DNA of 42,058 nucleotides from Acholeplasmatales bacterium (lineage in GTDB: Bacteria; Bacillota_I; Bacilli_A; Izemoplasmatales; Hujiaoplasmataceae), in contig DMTN01000025.1 in assembly GCA_003477305.1 (NCBI GenBank), forward strand, positions 10,619-52,676, given 5' to 3'. How positions within the stretch are numbered: position 1 is the stretch's first letter; the number at the start of each line of letters is the position of its first letter. The position numbers and the translations under genes were made by a program. Under the pieces are notes generated by a model. The model ran no database searches. It saw only the letters and a program-made list of their open reading frames with translations, and was not told the origin of the DNA. Positions 24,380 to 31,801 of this stretch are shown here, one piece after another.

Positions 24380-26140
24380 TTACTCGGTCAGTTTCAGGAA
24401 CAGCTCGATGTCTTCGCCGAGCAAAGAAAGCGACTGACGCCAGAACGCGGGATCGGTCACGTCGATCCCCGCGACCTTGGCGGCGTCTTCGACGGTCGAC
24501 CGGCCGGTCGCCGCGAGCAGATCGTCGTAGATCGCGACGAAGGCCGGCTTGTCCTTCAGGTAACGGGCATACAGACCCTTCGCGAACAGGAGGCCGAACG
24601 CATAGGGGAAGTTGTAGAAGGACAACGTGCCGCTGTAGTAGTGGCTCTTGCACAACCACATGTACGGATGCAGCAGATCCGGGTCGAGCCCGTCGCCATA
24701 GGTCTTCTTTTGCGCGTCGAGCATCATGTTCTTCAATTCGTTCTCGTCGAAGACGGTCGTCTTGCGGCCGTCAAAGACGGCGCTTTCGAACAAAAAGCGG
24801 CTCAGAATATCGACGATCACCTGCGTATAGTCCTGGATCGACGATTCGAGCAGGAAGAGTTTTTCGTCCATCGACGTCGCCTCGCGGAGAGCGGCTTTAT
24901 TGACGATCGTCTCGCAGAAGGTCGAGGCGGTTTCGGCGACGGGCATCGTATAGTTGGAGTTGAGGATCGATTCGCCGAAGATGCATTCGCCATGATAGGC
25001 ATGGCCGAGTTCGTGGGAGACCGTGATGATGTCGCCGAACGATCCGTCGAAATTGGTCATGACGCGGCTTTCGCCGATCGAATGGATGTTCGAGCAGAAC
25101 GCGCCGCCGACCTTGCCGGGACGGGGCGTATAATCGATCCAGCCGGTCTTGAACGCCTTGTCGGCCATTTGGAACAGGCGGTCGTTGAACGATTTGAAGT
25201 TCTTCAGCACATACGCGTTCGCCTCCGGGATCGTATAGGTCCGGGTGATGCCGCCCATCGGCGCGAACAGATCGTAGAACGGCAGTCCGTGCGGATGTCC
25301 GAGCAACTCGCCCTTACGGCGCAGGTACTTGCGGAACACCGGCAGCGCTTCGTTCATCGCCAGAAGCATCGCGTCGAGCGTCGCGCGGCTCATCCGGCTC
25401 TGGATCAGCGCCTGATCGAGCGGCGAAGCATATCCGCGTTCCTCACAGAGCGTATTGACTTCGCCCTTGATGCCGTTGAGCGCGAAGGCGACGGGGGTTT
25501 CAATTTTGCGATAGCTGTCGAGTTCGGCCAAATAGGCCTTCCGACGAACGTCCGGATTCTTGTCGTAGGCGAGGTTGCGGACCTGCGACAGGGTGATCGG
25601 CGAACCTTCGTAGTCGACCGCGACATTCGCCGTGAGCAGCGACTGCAGGCGGTCCCAGGCGTTTGATCCCGACTGGCGCAACTTGGCGACGAGCATCTCG
25701 GTTTTTTCGTCGAGATCATATTTGCCGTTTTGGATGATCTCCCGAAGCATGAAGGCATGCTCCTGGATGATCGGCGCGGCGCTGGCGAGAACCTTCTCGA
25801 ACGCGGGAATCCCGCCGAGCCATTTCTTGAACAGCGTATCGGTCCCCGTCGTCTCGGTGAATTTTAGCCGCAGGGCGTTCAGATGCTTGACGGCTTCCTG
25901 GTTCGTCGTCTCGACGGATTCGGTGAGCGAGGCGAACGCAAAGAGCCGGTCGGCGACCGTGGCGAGCGCGACGCTCGCTTCGAGATATCCGACGATCGTC
26001 TGTTCCACAGCCGCGTATCCGTGCAGCGATGGTGCCAGCGCGTTGACGCGGGTGACCGCCAGATCGAGACGTTTCAGGTCTTCGGCAAAACTGGGATCGG
26101 AGAAACCTTTGTAGAGTCGATCGAGATTCCATTTGACCAT
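24380..26140 (-). CDS. pepF: Oligoendopeptidase F (M3 metallopeptidase)
   Basis: Zinc peptidase that degrades short peptides in the cytosol. The 586 residues from MVKWNLDRLYKGF are the normal PepF length. The zinc site HELGH is at about residues 375-379 (within VSHELGHAYHGE), with the third ligand in ETASTFCE about 25 residues later. The C-terminal part (SHYYSGTLSFYNFPYAFGLLFA) is also typical. ATG 26140 has GGGAGG 9 nt upstream, so independent initiation is likely. The frame is, however, open upstream without any stop through a complete GNAT domain starting at 26680, so a 766-residue GNAT-PepF fusion can also be made. It is the downstream part of the thiI operon. Confidence 0.95.
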   Translation of the reverse strand: MVKWNLDRLYKGFSDPSFAEDLKRLDLAVTRVNALAPSLHGYAAVEQTIVGYLEASVALATVADRLFAFASLTESVETTNQEAVKHLNALRLKFTETTGTDTLFKKWLGGIPAFEKVLASAAPIIQEHAFMLREIIQNGKYDLDEKTEMLVAKLRQSGSNAWDRLQSLLTANVAVDYEGSPITLSQVRNLAYDKNPDVRRKAYLAELDSYRKIETPVAFALNGIKGEVNTLCEERGYASPLDQALIQSRMSRATLDAMLLAMNEALPVFRKYLRRKGELLGHPHGLPFYDLFAPMGGITRTYTIPEANAYVLKNFKSFNDRLFQMADKAFKTGWIDYTPRPGKVGGAFCSNIHSIGESRVMTNFDGSFGDIITVSHELGHAYHGECIFGESILNSNYTMPVAETASTFCETIVNKAALREATSMDEKLFLLESSIQDYTQVIVDILSRFLFESAVFDGRKTTVFDENELKNMMLDAQKKTYGDGLDPDLLHPYMWLCKSHYYSGTLSFYNFPYAFGLLFAKGLYARYLKDKPAFVAIYDDLLAATGRSTVEDAAKVAGIDVTDPAFWRQSLSLLGEDIELFLKLTE

Positions 26141-26680
26141 GTTCGCATTCCTCCCGTTTTCTAAATATTCTAAGCGCGTCATGCGGTAGCGGATCGAGCG
26201 CTGCTCGCCGTATGAAGCGGTTTGGTACATGATTTCGTCTTGTGCGAAAAACCCGAGTTTCTGGATTACGCGGCGTGATTTGTCGTTCCCGTCGAAATGG
26301 GCGACATAGACTTCCTCGACATTGCGGTCGAGAAAGGCGTGCGCGAGGACGGCTTTGCAAGCTTCCGTCATCAGTCCCCGACCTTCCCAGTCGGGCGAGA
26401 GGACGTACCCGAGTTCGACGGCCGGTTCGCCGGCGAGCTTGGCGCGCAGATGCAGTCCGACCGAACCGATCACGCATCCGGAGACGCGCTCTTCGATCGC
26501 CCAGACGTCGTCCTCGGCGATGAAATGGCGGATGATCTTCTCCGATTCCTCGATCGCTTGATGCGGCGCCCAGCCCGCGGCGGGACCGACACTCGCAGTC
26601 GAAGCGTAGGCGTAGAGGTCGGCCGCGTCGGCGAGGCGCCAATCGCGCAATATCAGTCGCTTGGTACCGATCGTCTTCAT
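26141..26680 (-). CDS. RimJ/RimL-type GNAT acetyltransferase domain, in frame with pepF
   Basis: 180 codons encode a GNAT domain of the ribosomal-protein-acetyltransferase-like group. It opens MKTIGTKRLILRDWRLADA, has VIGSVGLHL, the acetyl-CoA loop VLSPDWEGRGLMTEA, the VAHFDGNDKSRRVIQKLGF signature and ends near IRYRMTRLEYLE. Its ATG overlaps the thiI stop by 4 nt (ATGA), so translation is coupled. No stop codon occurs before the PepF start: after about eight linker residues the frame enters MVKW. The DNA at the junction is AT-rich like an intergenic gap and has a TAG one base out of frame, so loss of the stop by a small indel is possible. The substrate is unknown. Confidence 0.85.
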
Positions 26681-27906
26681 GCGTCGAGCGCTTCTTTCAC
26701 GACGAGACCCTTCGATGCGATGTCGAAATGTTCCCTCGGCGTGAGCGTAAGGGTCTTGACGCCTTCGATCGCGGCGGTGACGAGCGGTTCGTAATCGAAG
26801 AACGTCTCGTAATGAAGGGCGAGTTTGCGGGACGGGCGGATGACCGGATTCTTCGGCAGATACACCGTGCAGCAATCCTCGAAGGCACGGTTCGAGATGT
26901 CGAACGTGCCGATCTTGCGGGCAACGGAGATGATGTCGATCTTGTCGTAGGTCGCAAGCGGCCGGAGGACGAGGACATCGCACACCGATCCGATCGTATC
27001 CATGCTTTCGATGGTCTGCGAGGCGACCTGGCCGATCGATTCGCCGTTCAGGACGCACAGGCAGTCGTGCCGGAGGGCGACCTTCTCGGCGATCCGGTAC
27101 ATCATCCGCCGCATCACCGTGATGATGAAGCTTTCGGGGATATGTTCGATGATTTTCTGGTGGATCGGTTCGAACGGCACGAGGTGCAGTTTCATCTTCG
27201 AGTAGGGCGCATAATCGGAGAGGATCTCGACGATGTCGATCGCCTTCTGGACCGATTCGATCGCCGTCAGCGGCGTCGACTCGAAGTGCAGGCACTCGAT
27301 TTCCACACCCTGCTTCATCGCCAGATATCCGGCGACCGGCGAATCGATTCCGCCCGAAAGCATGAGCAGTCCCTTCCCGCCGATGCCGACCGGGTAACCG
27401 CCCATCGCGCGGATCTGCTCGGTGAAGAGGTAGGCGCCTTCGGGACGGATTTCGATCGATAGGACCAGTTCGGGATCGTGGACTTCGACGGCGAGGTTCG
27501 GACATGAGGGGAGGATCCGACGGGCGAGTTCGCGCGAGACTTCCTGGCTCGTCTGCGGATACTGCTTGTCGGCGCGCTTGGTCTCGACCTTGAAGGTGGT
27601 CGCCTTTCCGCCGGTCTTCCGTTCGATCATCGATACCGCGGTCTTCGCGATCTCGTCAAGATCGACGGCGCACTTCGTGATCGGGCTGTAGGAATAGAGA
27701 CCGGACACGCGGTCGAGCCGGCTCATCACGGCGTCGCTTTCGACACCGTTCAGGATGACGAACATGCGGTCGTGCCGGAAATCGTAGCTGACTGGGAAGG
27801 CGGCGAGTTTCTCGCGGATCAGCCGGTCGATGCGGTCGGAGAATACCTTTTTGTTCTTGCCTTTGAGATTGAGGTCGCCGTAGCGGACCAGAATGCGTTC
27901 ATACAT
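26677..27906 (-). CDS. thiI: tRNA 4-thiouridine synthetase ThiI
   Basis: ATP-dependent enzyme that thiolates U8 of tRNA, with sulfur from a cysteine desulfurase. The 409 residues have a ferredoxin-like N terminus (RYGDLNLKGKNKKVF), a THUMP domain (about 60-165, with FKVETKRADKQYP) and a PP-loop pyrophosphatase domain with SGGIDSP at about 183-189. The C-terminal rhodanese domain found in E. coli is absent, as is normal in Firmicutes. First gene of the thiI-GNAT/pepF unit, divergent from the fRMsr gene. No desulfurase gene is adjacent in this window. Confidence 0.96.
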   Translation of the reverse strand: MYERILVRYGDLNLKGKNKKVFSDRIDRLIREKLAAFPVSYDFRHDRMFVILNGVESDAVMSRLDRVSGLYSYSPITKCAVDLDEIAKTAVSMIERKTGGKATTFKVETKRADKQYPQTSQEVSRELARRILPSCPNLAVEVHDPELVLSIEIRPEGAYLFTEQIRAMGGYPVGIGGKGLLMLSGGIDSPVAGYLAMKQGVEIECLHFESTPLTAIESVQKAIDIVEILSDYAPYSKMKLHLVPFEPIHQKIIEHIPESFIITVMRRMMYRIAEKVALRHDCLCVLNGESIGQVASQTIESMDTIGSVCDVLVLRPLATYDKIDIISVARKIGTFDISNRAFEDCCTVYLPKNPVIRPSRKLALHYETFFDYEPLVTAAIEGVKTLTLTPREHFDIASKGLVVKEALDA

Positions 27907-27935
27907 GATGGGTTCCTCGATTCGTTCCGCTCATA

Positions 27936-27944
27936 TTTTATCAT
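27936..27944 (-). promoter_or_regulatory. Extended -10 promoter of thiI
   Basis: Minus strand reads TGATAAAAT. It lies back to back with the fRMsr promoter, with only 6 bp between the two elements. Confidence 0.5.
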
Positions 27945-27950
27945 ACGGGT

Positions 27951-27978
27951 TGCCATTTCGGGCCGGTTAATGTAAAAT
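27951..27978 (+). promoter_or_regulatory. Promoter of the fRMsr gene
   Basis: TTGCCA (27951-27956), a 16 nt spacer, TAAAAT (27973-27978): five of six matches in each element. The predicted start near 27985 is at or within 10 nt of the start codon. Confidence 0.6.
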
Positions 27979-27994
27979 TGTCCCGGTGATGACA

Positions 27995-28483
27995 ATGTAC
28001 GAAGACTTCCCCCGCGGCGCGACGCGCGCCGCCCATTATTCCCGCTTTCTCGAACTCATCCGCGCCTATATGGATCGGGATCTTCCGGCGATCGCGAACC
28101 TCGCCAATTTCGCCGCGCTCGTCGCCGAATGCTTCGACGACATCAACTGGGCCGGCTTCTACCTCTTCGACGGCGTGAAGTTGACGCTCGGTCCGTTCCA
28201 GGGGAAACCCGCCTGCACGACGATCACGCTCGACCGCGGCGTCTGCGGCCGCGCCGCGACGCTTCAGGAGACGGTCGTCGTTCCCGACGTGCGCCGCTTC
28301 CCCGGGCACATCGCCTGCGACGAGGCGTCGCGTTCGGAAATCGTCGTCCCGCTTGTCGTGAAAGGAACCCTCTTCGGAGTCCTCGACGTCGACAGCGCGT
28401 CGCTCGCCCGGTTCGGCGAAGCGGAACGCGAAACGCTCGAAGCGGCGGCGCAGGTTTTCATTGACATCGACCCCTCATTGTAA
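27995..28483 (+). CDS. msrC: Free methionine-(R)-sulfoxide reductase (GAF fold)
   Basis: Cytosolic GAF-domain enzyme that reduces free Met-R-sulfoxide. From ATG 27995 it is 162 residues, the usual length. The three family cysteines are present with correct spacing: C74 (PACTTI), C84 (GVCGRA) and C108 (HIACDEASRSEIVVP). GKGVCG is here RGVCG. Starts are ambiguous: GTG 27986, ATG 27989 and ATG 27995 are all in frame. ATG 27995 has GGTGAT 4 nt upstream, matching the 3' half of a Shine-Dalgarno sequence, while the earlier two would be essentially leaderless. The gene is monocistronic, but its 3' end contains the rpsD promoter. Confidence 0.9.
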   Translation: MYEDFPRGATRAAHYSRFLELIRAYMDRDLPAIANLANFAALVAECFDDINWAGFYLFDGVKLTLGPFQGKPACTTITLDRGVCGRAATLQETVVVPDVRRFPGHIACDEASRSEIVVPLVVKGTLFGVLDVDSASLARFGEAERETLEAAAQVFIDIDPSL

Positions 28484-28489
28484 TATAAT
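28461..28489 (+). promoter_or_regulatory. Consensus sigma-A promoter of rpsD
   Basis: Perfect TTGACA (28461-28466), exactly 17 nt, perfect TATAAT (28484-28489). The -35 and spacer lie inside the end of the fRMsr coding region. The predicted start near 28496 gives a leader of about 165 nt. Confidence 0.9.
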
Positions 28490-28495
28490 GATGAG

Positions 28496-28660
28496 TGCGC
28501 ATGTAATAAAAAGCAGTTGCGCCTGCGAAAATGCTGTCTTTGATTGTTCCGTTTGAGGTTTGTCAGTACCGTCAACTGCTTGACGCGAACGCATCAAAAC
28601 AATCAATCTGGATCTTCCGGGAGCTCCTCGGTTATTACGCGTAAATAGGAGGACAATACA
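28496..28660 (+). promoter_or_regulatory. rpsD leader with potential S4-binding pseudoknot
   Basis: Two perfect 9-bp helices can form: AAGCAGTTG (28511-28519) with CAACTGCTT (28573-28581), and TTGATTGTT (28540-28548) with AACAATCAA (28598-28606). The 5' arm of the second lies in the loop of the first and its 3' arm lies beyond it, so together they make a pseudoknot. Nearer the gene, CTCCT (28624-28628) can pair with AGGAG of the ribosome site (28647-28651). Autogenous control of S4 synthesis by a leader RNA is established in B. subtilis and E. coli; that this RNA does the same is inference. Confidence 0.75.
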
Positions 28661-29260
28661 ATGTCAAGATTTACCGGTTCCACATGGAAAGTATCACGCC
28701 GCCTCGGCTTCTCAGTCACCGAGACCGGTCAAGAACTCAACAAGCGCCCGTTCGCTCCGGGACAGCATGGTCAGAAGAAAATCAAGCTGTCGGACTACGG
28801 CACCCAGCTCCAGGAAAAACAGCGCGTCCGTTTCACCTACGGGATCAACGAACGCCAATTCAAGAAGACCTTCGAAGACGCCAAGCGCATGCCCGGCATC
28901 ACCGGCACGACCTTCATGGTCCTGCTCGAGTCGCGTCTTGACAACCTCGTCTTCCGTTCCGGCTTCGCCCGCTCCCGCCAGCAGGCCCGCCAGCTCGTGA
29001 CCCACGGCCACATCCGTCTCGACGGCGCCAAAGCGAGCATCCCCTCGATCCGCGTCAAGGCCGGCCAGGTCATCTCGGTCAAGGATACTTCCAAAGACCT
29101 CGTGATCATCAAGGACGCCCTTACCCGCGTCGTCTCCCGTCCGGAATACATCACCTTCGACGACACGAAAGTCGCCGCGACCTTCGTGAGACTGCCCGAA
29201 CGCGCCGAGTTCCTGACCGAAATCAAGGAACAGCTCATCGTCGAACTTTACTCGAAATAA
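28661..29260 (+). CDS. rpsD: Small-subunit ribosomal protein S4 (uS4)
   Basis: Primary 16S rRNA-binding protein that nucleates 30S assembly. It has 199 residues: N-terminal S4 domain (MSRFTGSTWKVSRRLGFS, RPFAPGQHGQ) and an S4-type RNA-binding domain (SRLDNLVFRSGFARSRQQARQLVTHGHI). It contains no cysteine, so it is the zinc-free form. AGGAGG stands 8 nt before ATG. Monocistronic with a long structured leader and an immediate terminator, as in B. subtilis. Confidence 0.97.
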   Translation: MSRFTGSTWKVSRRLGFSVTETGQELNKRPFAPGQHGQKKIKLSDYGTQLQEKQRVRFTYGINERQFKKTFEDAKRMPGITGTTFMVLLESRLDNLVFRSGFARSRQQARQLVTHGHIRLDGAKASIPSIRVKAGQVISVKDTSKDLVIIKDALTRVVSRPEYITFDDTKVAATFVRLPERAEFLTEIKEQLIVELYSK

Positions 29261-29265
29261 CTTCG

Positions 29266-29295
29266 AAAGACCGTCCCTGCGACGGTCTTTTTTTT
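29266..29295 (+). terminator. Intrinsic terminator of rpsD
   Basis: AAAGACCGTC pairs with GACGGTCTTT (10 bp, 5-nt loop), ending in a run of eight T residues. Confidence 0.92.
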
Positions 29296-29305
29296 GCCCT
29301 GACGA

Positions 29306-29334
29306 CAAAAAAAGAACCGGAATTTTCCGGTTCT
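29306..29334 (-). terminator. Intrinsic terminator of the pgk-HPr-tpiA cluster
   Basis: Minus strand: AGAACCGGAA pairs with TTCCGGTTCT, followed by T7. It lies tail to tail with the rpsD terminator. Confidence 0.9.
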
Positions 29335-29342
29335 CGTTTTTG

Positions 29343-30107
29343 TTATCGGACGCGTTTGAGGGCGGCGGCGGCCATCGTGATGAACTGGTCGGGGTCCAGC
29401 GAGGCGCCGCCGATCAGGGCTCCGTCGATGTCCGGTTGGGCAAGCAGTTCGTCGATGTTCTTCGGATTGACGGATCCGCCGTACTGGATGCGGATCGCTT
29501 CCGCGACGGACGCGCCGAACAGTTCGGCGATGACCGAGCGGATGAACGCGCAGGCTTCTTCGGCGATCGAGGCGGTCGCGGTCTTGCCGGTTCCGATCGC
29601 CCAGACGGGTTCGTAGGCGACGACGATCTTCTTCATGGCGCGTTCTTCGAGTCCGACGAATGCCTTCGTAATCTGGCGGCGCAGGACGTCGTTGGTCACC
29701 CCGGCGGTACGTTCGTCAAGGACTTCGCCGACGCAGACGATCGGGGTGAGGCCGTTACGCAACGCGGCGATGGTCTTCTGGTTGACGATTTCGTCGGTTT
29801 CGTAGCAGTATTTGCGGCGCTCGCTGTGGCCGACGACGACATAGTCGACGTTGTAGCTCTTGAGCAGCGGTCCGGACACTTCGCCGGTATAGGCGCCTTC
29901 GTCGGCCCAGTGGAGATTTTGGGCGCCGACGCGGAGGTTGTCGCCCATCCGCTTGATGAGGCAGCGCATGAGCGGCGCCTGGGCGCAGATGACGGTGTCG
30001 ACGTCCCGGATCGAGGGAACGGCGATGGCCGCCTTCATGATGAAAAACAAAGCTTCGTCGCGGGTCTTGAACATCTTCCAGTTGCCCGCTATGATCGGTT
30101 TACGCAT
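29343..30107 (-). CDS. tpiA: Triosephosphate isomerase
   Basis: Glycolytic enzyme interconverting dihydroxyacetone phosphate and glyceraldehyde 3-phosphate. It has 254 residues with all catalytic residues: N9 and K11 (AGNWKM), H94 (VVGHSERR), E166 (AYEPVWAIGTGKTA), and the phosphate-binding YGGSV and GALIGGASL near the C terminus. Last gene of pgk-HPr-tpiA; 17 nt after the HPr-like gene. An intrinsic terminator follows 8 nt after the stop. Confidence 0.97.
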   Translation of the reverse strand: MRKPIIAGNWKMFKTRDEALFFIMKAAIAVPSIRDVDTVICAQAPLMRCLIKRMGDNLRVGAQNLHWADEGAYTGEVSGPLLKSYNVDYVVVGHSERRKYCYETDEIVNQKTIAALRNGLTPIVCVGEVLDERTAGVTNDVLRRQITKAFVGLEERAMKKIVVAYEPVWAIGTGKTATASIAEEACAFIRSVIAELFGASVAEAIRIQYGGSVNPKNIDELLAQPDIDGALIGGASLDPDQFITMAAAALKRVR

Positions 30108-30124
30108 GGACTATCCTTCTATCC

Positions 30125-30370
30125 TCAGGCGAGGATCTTTTCGATGTCGGCGATCGCTTTTTCGGCCTTGTCGCCGACCGCGATCAGTTTCACGTTCTCG
30201 CCGCTCGGAACGGCCAGGCTCATCAGTCCGAGGATCGACTTGGCGTCGATCGTGACGTTGGCATAGACAAGGCGGATGTCGACGTCGTACCGGCTCGCGG
30301 TTTGTACGATCTTCGCGGCCAGTTCGGCGTGCAGACCCGCCGTGCTCTTGATCAAAATGGTTTTCTCCAT
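30125..30370 (-). CDS. HPr-like phosphocarrier protein with altered active-site loop
   Basis: An 81-residue HPr fold protein. It aligns along its length with HPr, including IVQTASRYDVDI and KSILGLMSLAV, and keeps the phosphorylatable His (H14, equivalent of His15) and Ser (S45, equivalent of Ser46). The invariant HARPA box is HAELA: the Arg that stabilises phospho-His is Glu and the Pro is Leu. Crh of Bacillus, by contrast, loses the His and keeps the Ser. Phosphotransfer from enzyme I is therefore doubtful, while Ser-kinase regulation remains possible (inference). It lies between pgk and tpiA, with GAGGAG upstream, as if cotranscribed with glycolysis genes. Confidence 0.82.
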   Translation of the reverse strand: MEKTILIKSTAGLHAELAAKIVQTASRYDVDIRLVYANVTIDAKSILGLMSLAVPSGENVKLIAVGDKAEKAIADIEKILA

Positions 30371-30469
30371 GGGTGGGTTCTCCTCTTCAAGCTCGGGCTC
30401 GGCGCGTGCGCCGCGTCCCTTATTTTTTTCCGGTTGCGGATGATCCGCCGACGCGATGAAGCGAATCGA

Positions 30470-31693
30470 TCAGTTGTTGCAACCGCAACCGCAATTGCAC
30501 GGTTCCGCGTCGTCGAGCGATTCGACGCCGGGCAGGGCTTTTCCTTCGAGATATTCGAGGGAAGCTCCACCGCCGGTGGAGATGTGGGTGAATTTGTCGG
30601 AAAAACCCATTTGGATCGCCGCTGCGGCCGAATCGCCGCCGCCGATGATCGTTCTGGCATCCTTCATGTCCGCGAGGATCTCGCAGATGGCGCGGGTGCC
30701 CTTGGCGAAATTGGCGAATTCGAAGACACCCAGCGGGCCGTTCCAGACGACCGTCTTGGCGCCCTTGAGTTCCTTCTTGAAGAGCGCGATCGTCTTCGGT
30801 CCGACGTCGAGTCCCATTTCGTCGTCGTGGATGTCGCCGTAGGTCGTCGTGCGGAACGGCGTGTCGTTGGCGAATTCCTTCGTGACCACGAGATCGACGG
30901 GGAGGATGATCTTGCCTTTGGCTTTTTCAAGGAGCGATTTGGCCAGATCGATCTTGTCTTCTTCGCAGATCGAGGTGCCGATGTTATGACCGAGCGCCTT
31001 CATGAAGGTGTAGGCCATCCCGCCGCCGATCAGGATCTTGTCGGCTTTGGCGAGCAGGTTTTCGATGACGCCGATCTTGTCGGAGACTTTCGCGCCGCCG
31101 AGAATCGCGACGAACGGCCTGAGCGGATTGTCGACGGTGCCGCCGATGTAGCGCAGTTCCTTTTCCATGAGGAAGCCGGCGACGGCGGGCAGATGGGTCG
31201 AGATACCGGAATTGGAGGCATGGGCGCGATGCGCCGTGCCGAACGCGTCGTTGACGAAGACGTCGCCGAGAGAAGCCCAATACAGACCGAGTTCCGGATT
31301 GTTCTTCGACTCTTTTTTGCCTTCGATGTCTTCGAAACGCGTGTTTTCAAACATGATGACTTCGCCGTTCTTCATCCCGGCGATGGCGGATTCAAGGACT
31401 TCGCCGCGGGTCACGGGAATGAACTTGACGGGCTGGCCGAGCAGTTCCTCGAGCCGTTTCGCGACGGGCAGAAGCGAGGATTTCGCCTTGTCTTCGGCAG
31501 TTTCGACGCGGCCGAGATGGCTGAAGAGAATGGCTTTGCCTTTTTCGGCGATGACGTAGCGGATCGTCGGCAGCGCCTGGACGATGCGGTTGTCGTCGGT
31601 GATCACGCCGGACTTGATCGGCACGTTGAAGTCGACGCGGACAAGCACGCGCTTGCCGTATAACTCGATGTCTTCGATGGTCTTTTTATTCAT
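30470..31693 (-). CDS. pgk: Phosphoglycerate kinase with Cys-rich C-terminal tail
   Basis: Makes ATP from 1,3-bisphosphoglycerate. The 407 residues carry the signature RVLVRVDFNVPIK (15-27), the HLGR motif, FENTRFEDIEGKKES, and the nucleotide-binding GGGDSAAA and STGGGASLEYLEGK stretches. The normal end (LPGVESL) is followed by DDAEPCNCGCGCNN, placing four cysteines in the last nine residues; this is unusual for PGK. ATG 31693 has AGGAGG upstream. First gene of the cluster; the 99 nt to the HPr-like gene contains a small GC hairpin without a T-run, so readthrough is expected. Confidence 0.96.
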   Translation of the reverse strand: MNKKTIEDIELYGKRVLVRVDFNVPIKSGVITDDNRIVQALPTIRYVIAEKGKAILFSHLGRVETAEDKAKSSLLPVAKRLEELLGQPVKFIPVTRGEVLESAIAGMKNGEVIMFENTRFEDIEGKKESKNNPELGLYWASLGDVFVNDAFGTAHRAHASNSGISTHLPAVAGFLMEKELRYIGGTVDNPLRPFVAILGGAKVSDKIGVIENLLAKADKILIGGGMAYTFMKALGHNIGTSICEEDKIDLAKSLLEKAKGKIILPVDLVVTKEFANDTPFRTTTYGDIHDDEMGLDVGPKTIALFKKELKGAKTVVWNGPLGVFEFANFAKGTRAICEILADMKDARTIIGGGDSAAAAIQMGFSDKFTHISTGGGASLEYLEGKALPGVESLDDAEPCNCGCGCNN

Positions 31694-31732
31694 GTTTCGT
31701 TCCTCCTGGAAGGTATGTCAACACCACGCTTT

Positions 31733-31738
31733 ATTATA
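31733..31738 (-). promoter_or_regulatory. -10 element of the pgk promoter
   Basis: Minus strand reads TATAAT, perfect, about 40 nt before the start codon. The -35 region (about 31756-31761) is poor, which would suit a regulated promoter. Confidence 0.6.
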
Positions 31739-31763
31739 CTATCAAGTGAATTTAAATACTACT

Positions 31764-31801
31764 GGAAAGTATCGTGAAAACATCAGGTGAAAACACTTTC
31801 C
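31764..31801 (-). promoter_or_regulatory. Repeat cluster just upstream of the pgk promoter, possible operator
   Basis: Plus strand has two direct copies of GTGAAAACA (31774-31782 and 31787-31795) inside an inverted repeat GGAAAGT/ACTTTCC (31764-31770, 31795-31801). TGAAAACACTTTCC (31788-31801) matches the Firmicutes catabolite-responsive element TGWAANCGNTNWCA at 12 of 14 positions. It abuts the -35 region. The regulator is not identifiable from sequence. Confidence 0.4.

Noticed and set aside
26681..27505. Upstream extension of the GNAT-pepF frame into thiI
   Set aside because: The extra residues are an Arg/Pro-rich shadow of ThiI in another frame; the GNAT start at 26680 overlaps the thiI stop in the usual ATGA manner.
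30371..30469. Terminator or promoter between pgk and the HPr-like gene
   Set aside because: Only a small GC hairpin without a T-run and no promoter elements are visible, so cotranscription is assumed.
31764..31801. Inverted repeat after the ComK-like gene as a terminator
   Set aside because: The stem is only 7 bp with a 24-nt loop and no T-run; its position at the pgk -35 fits a regulatory site better.
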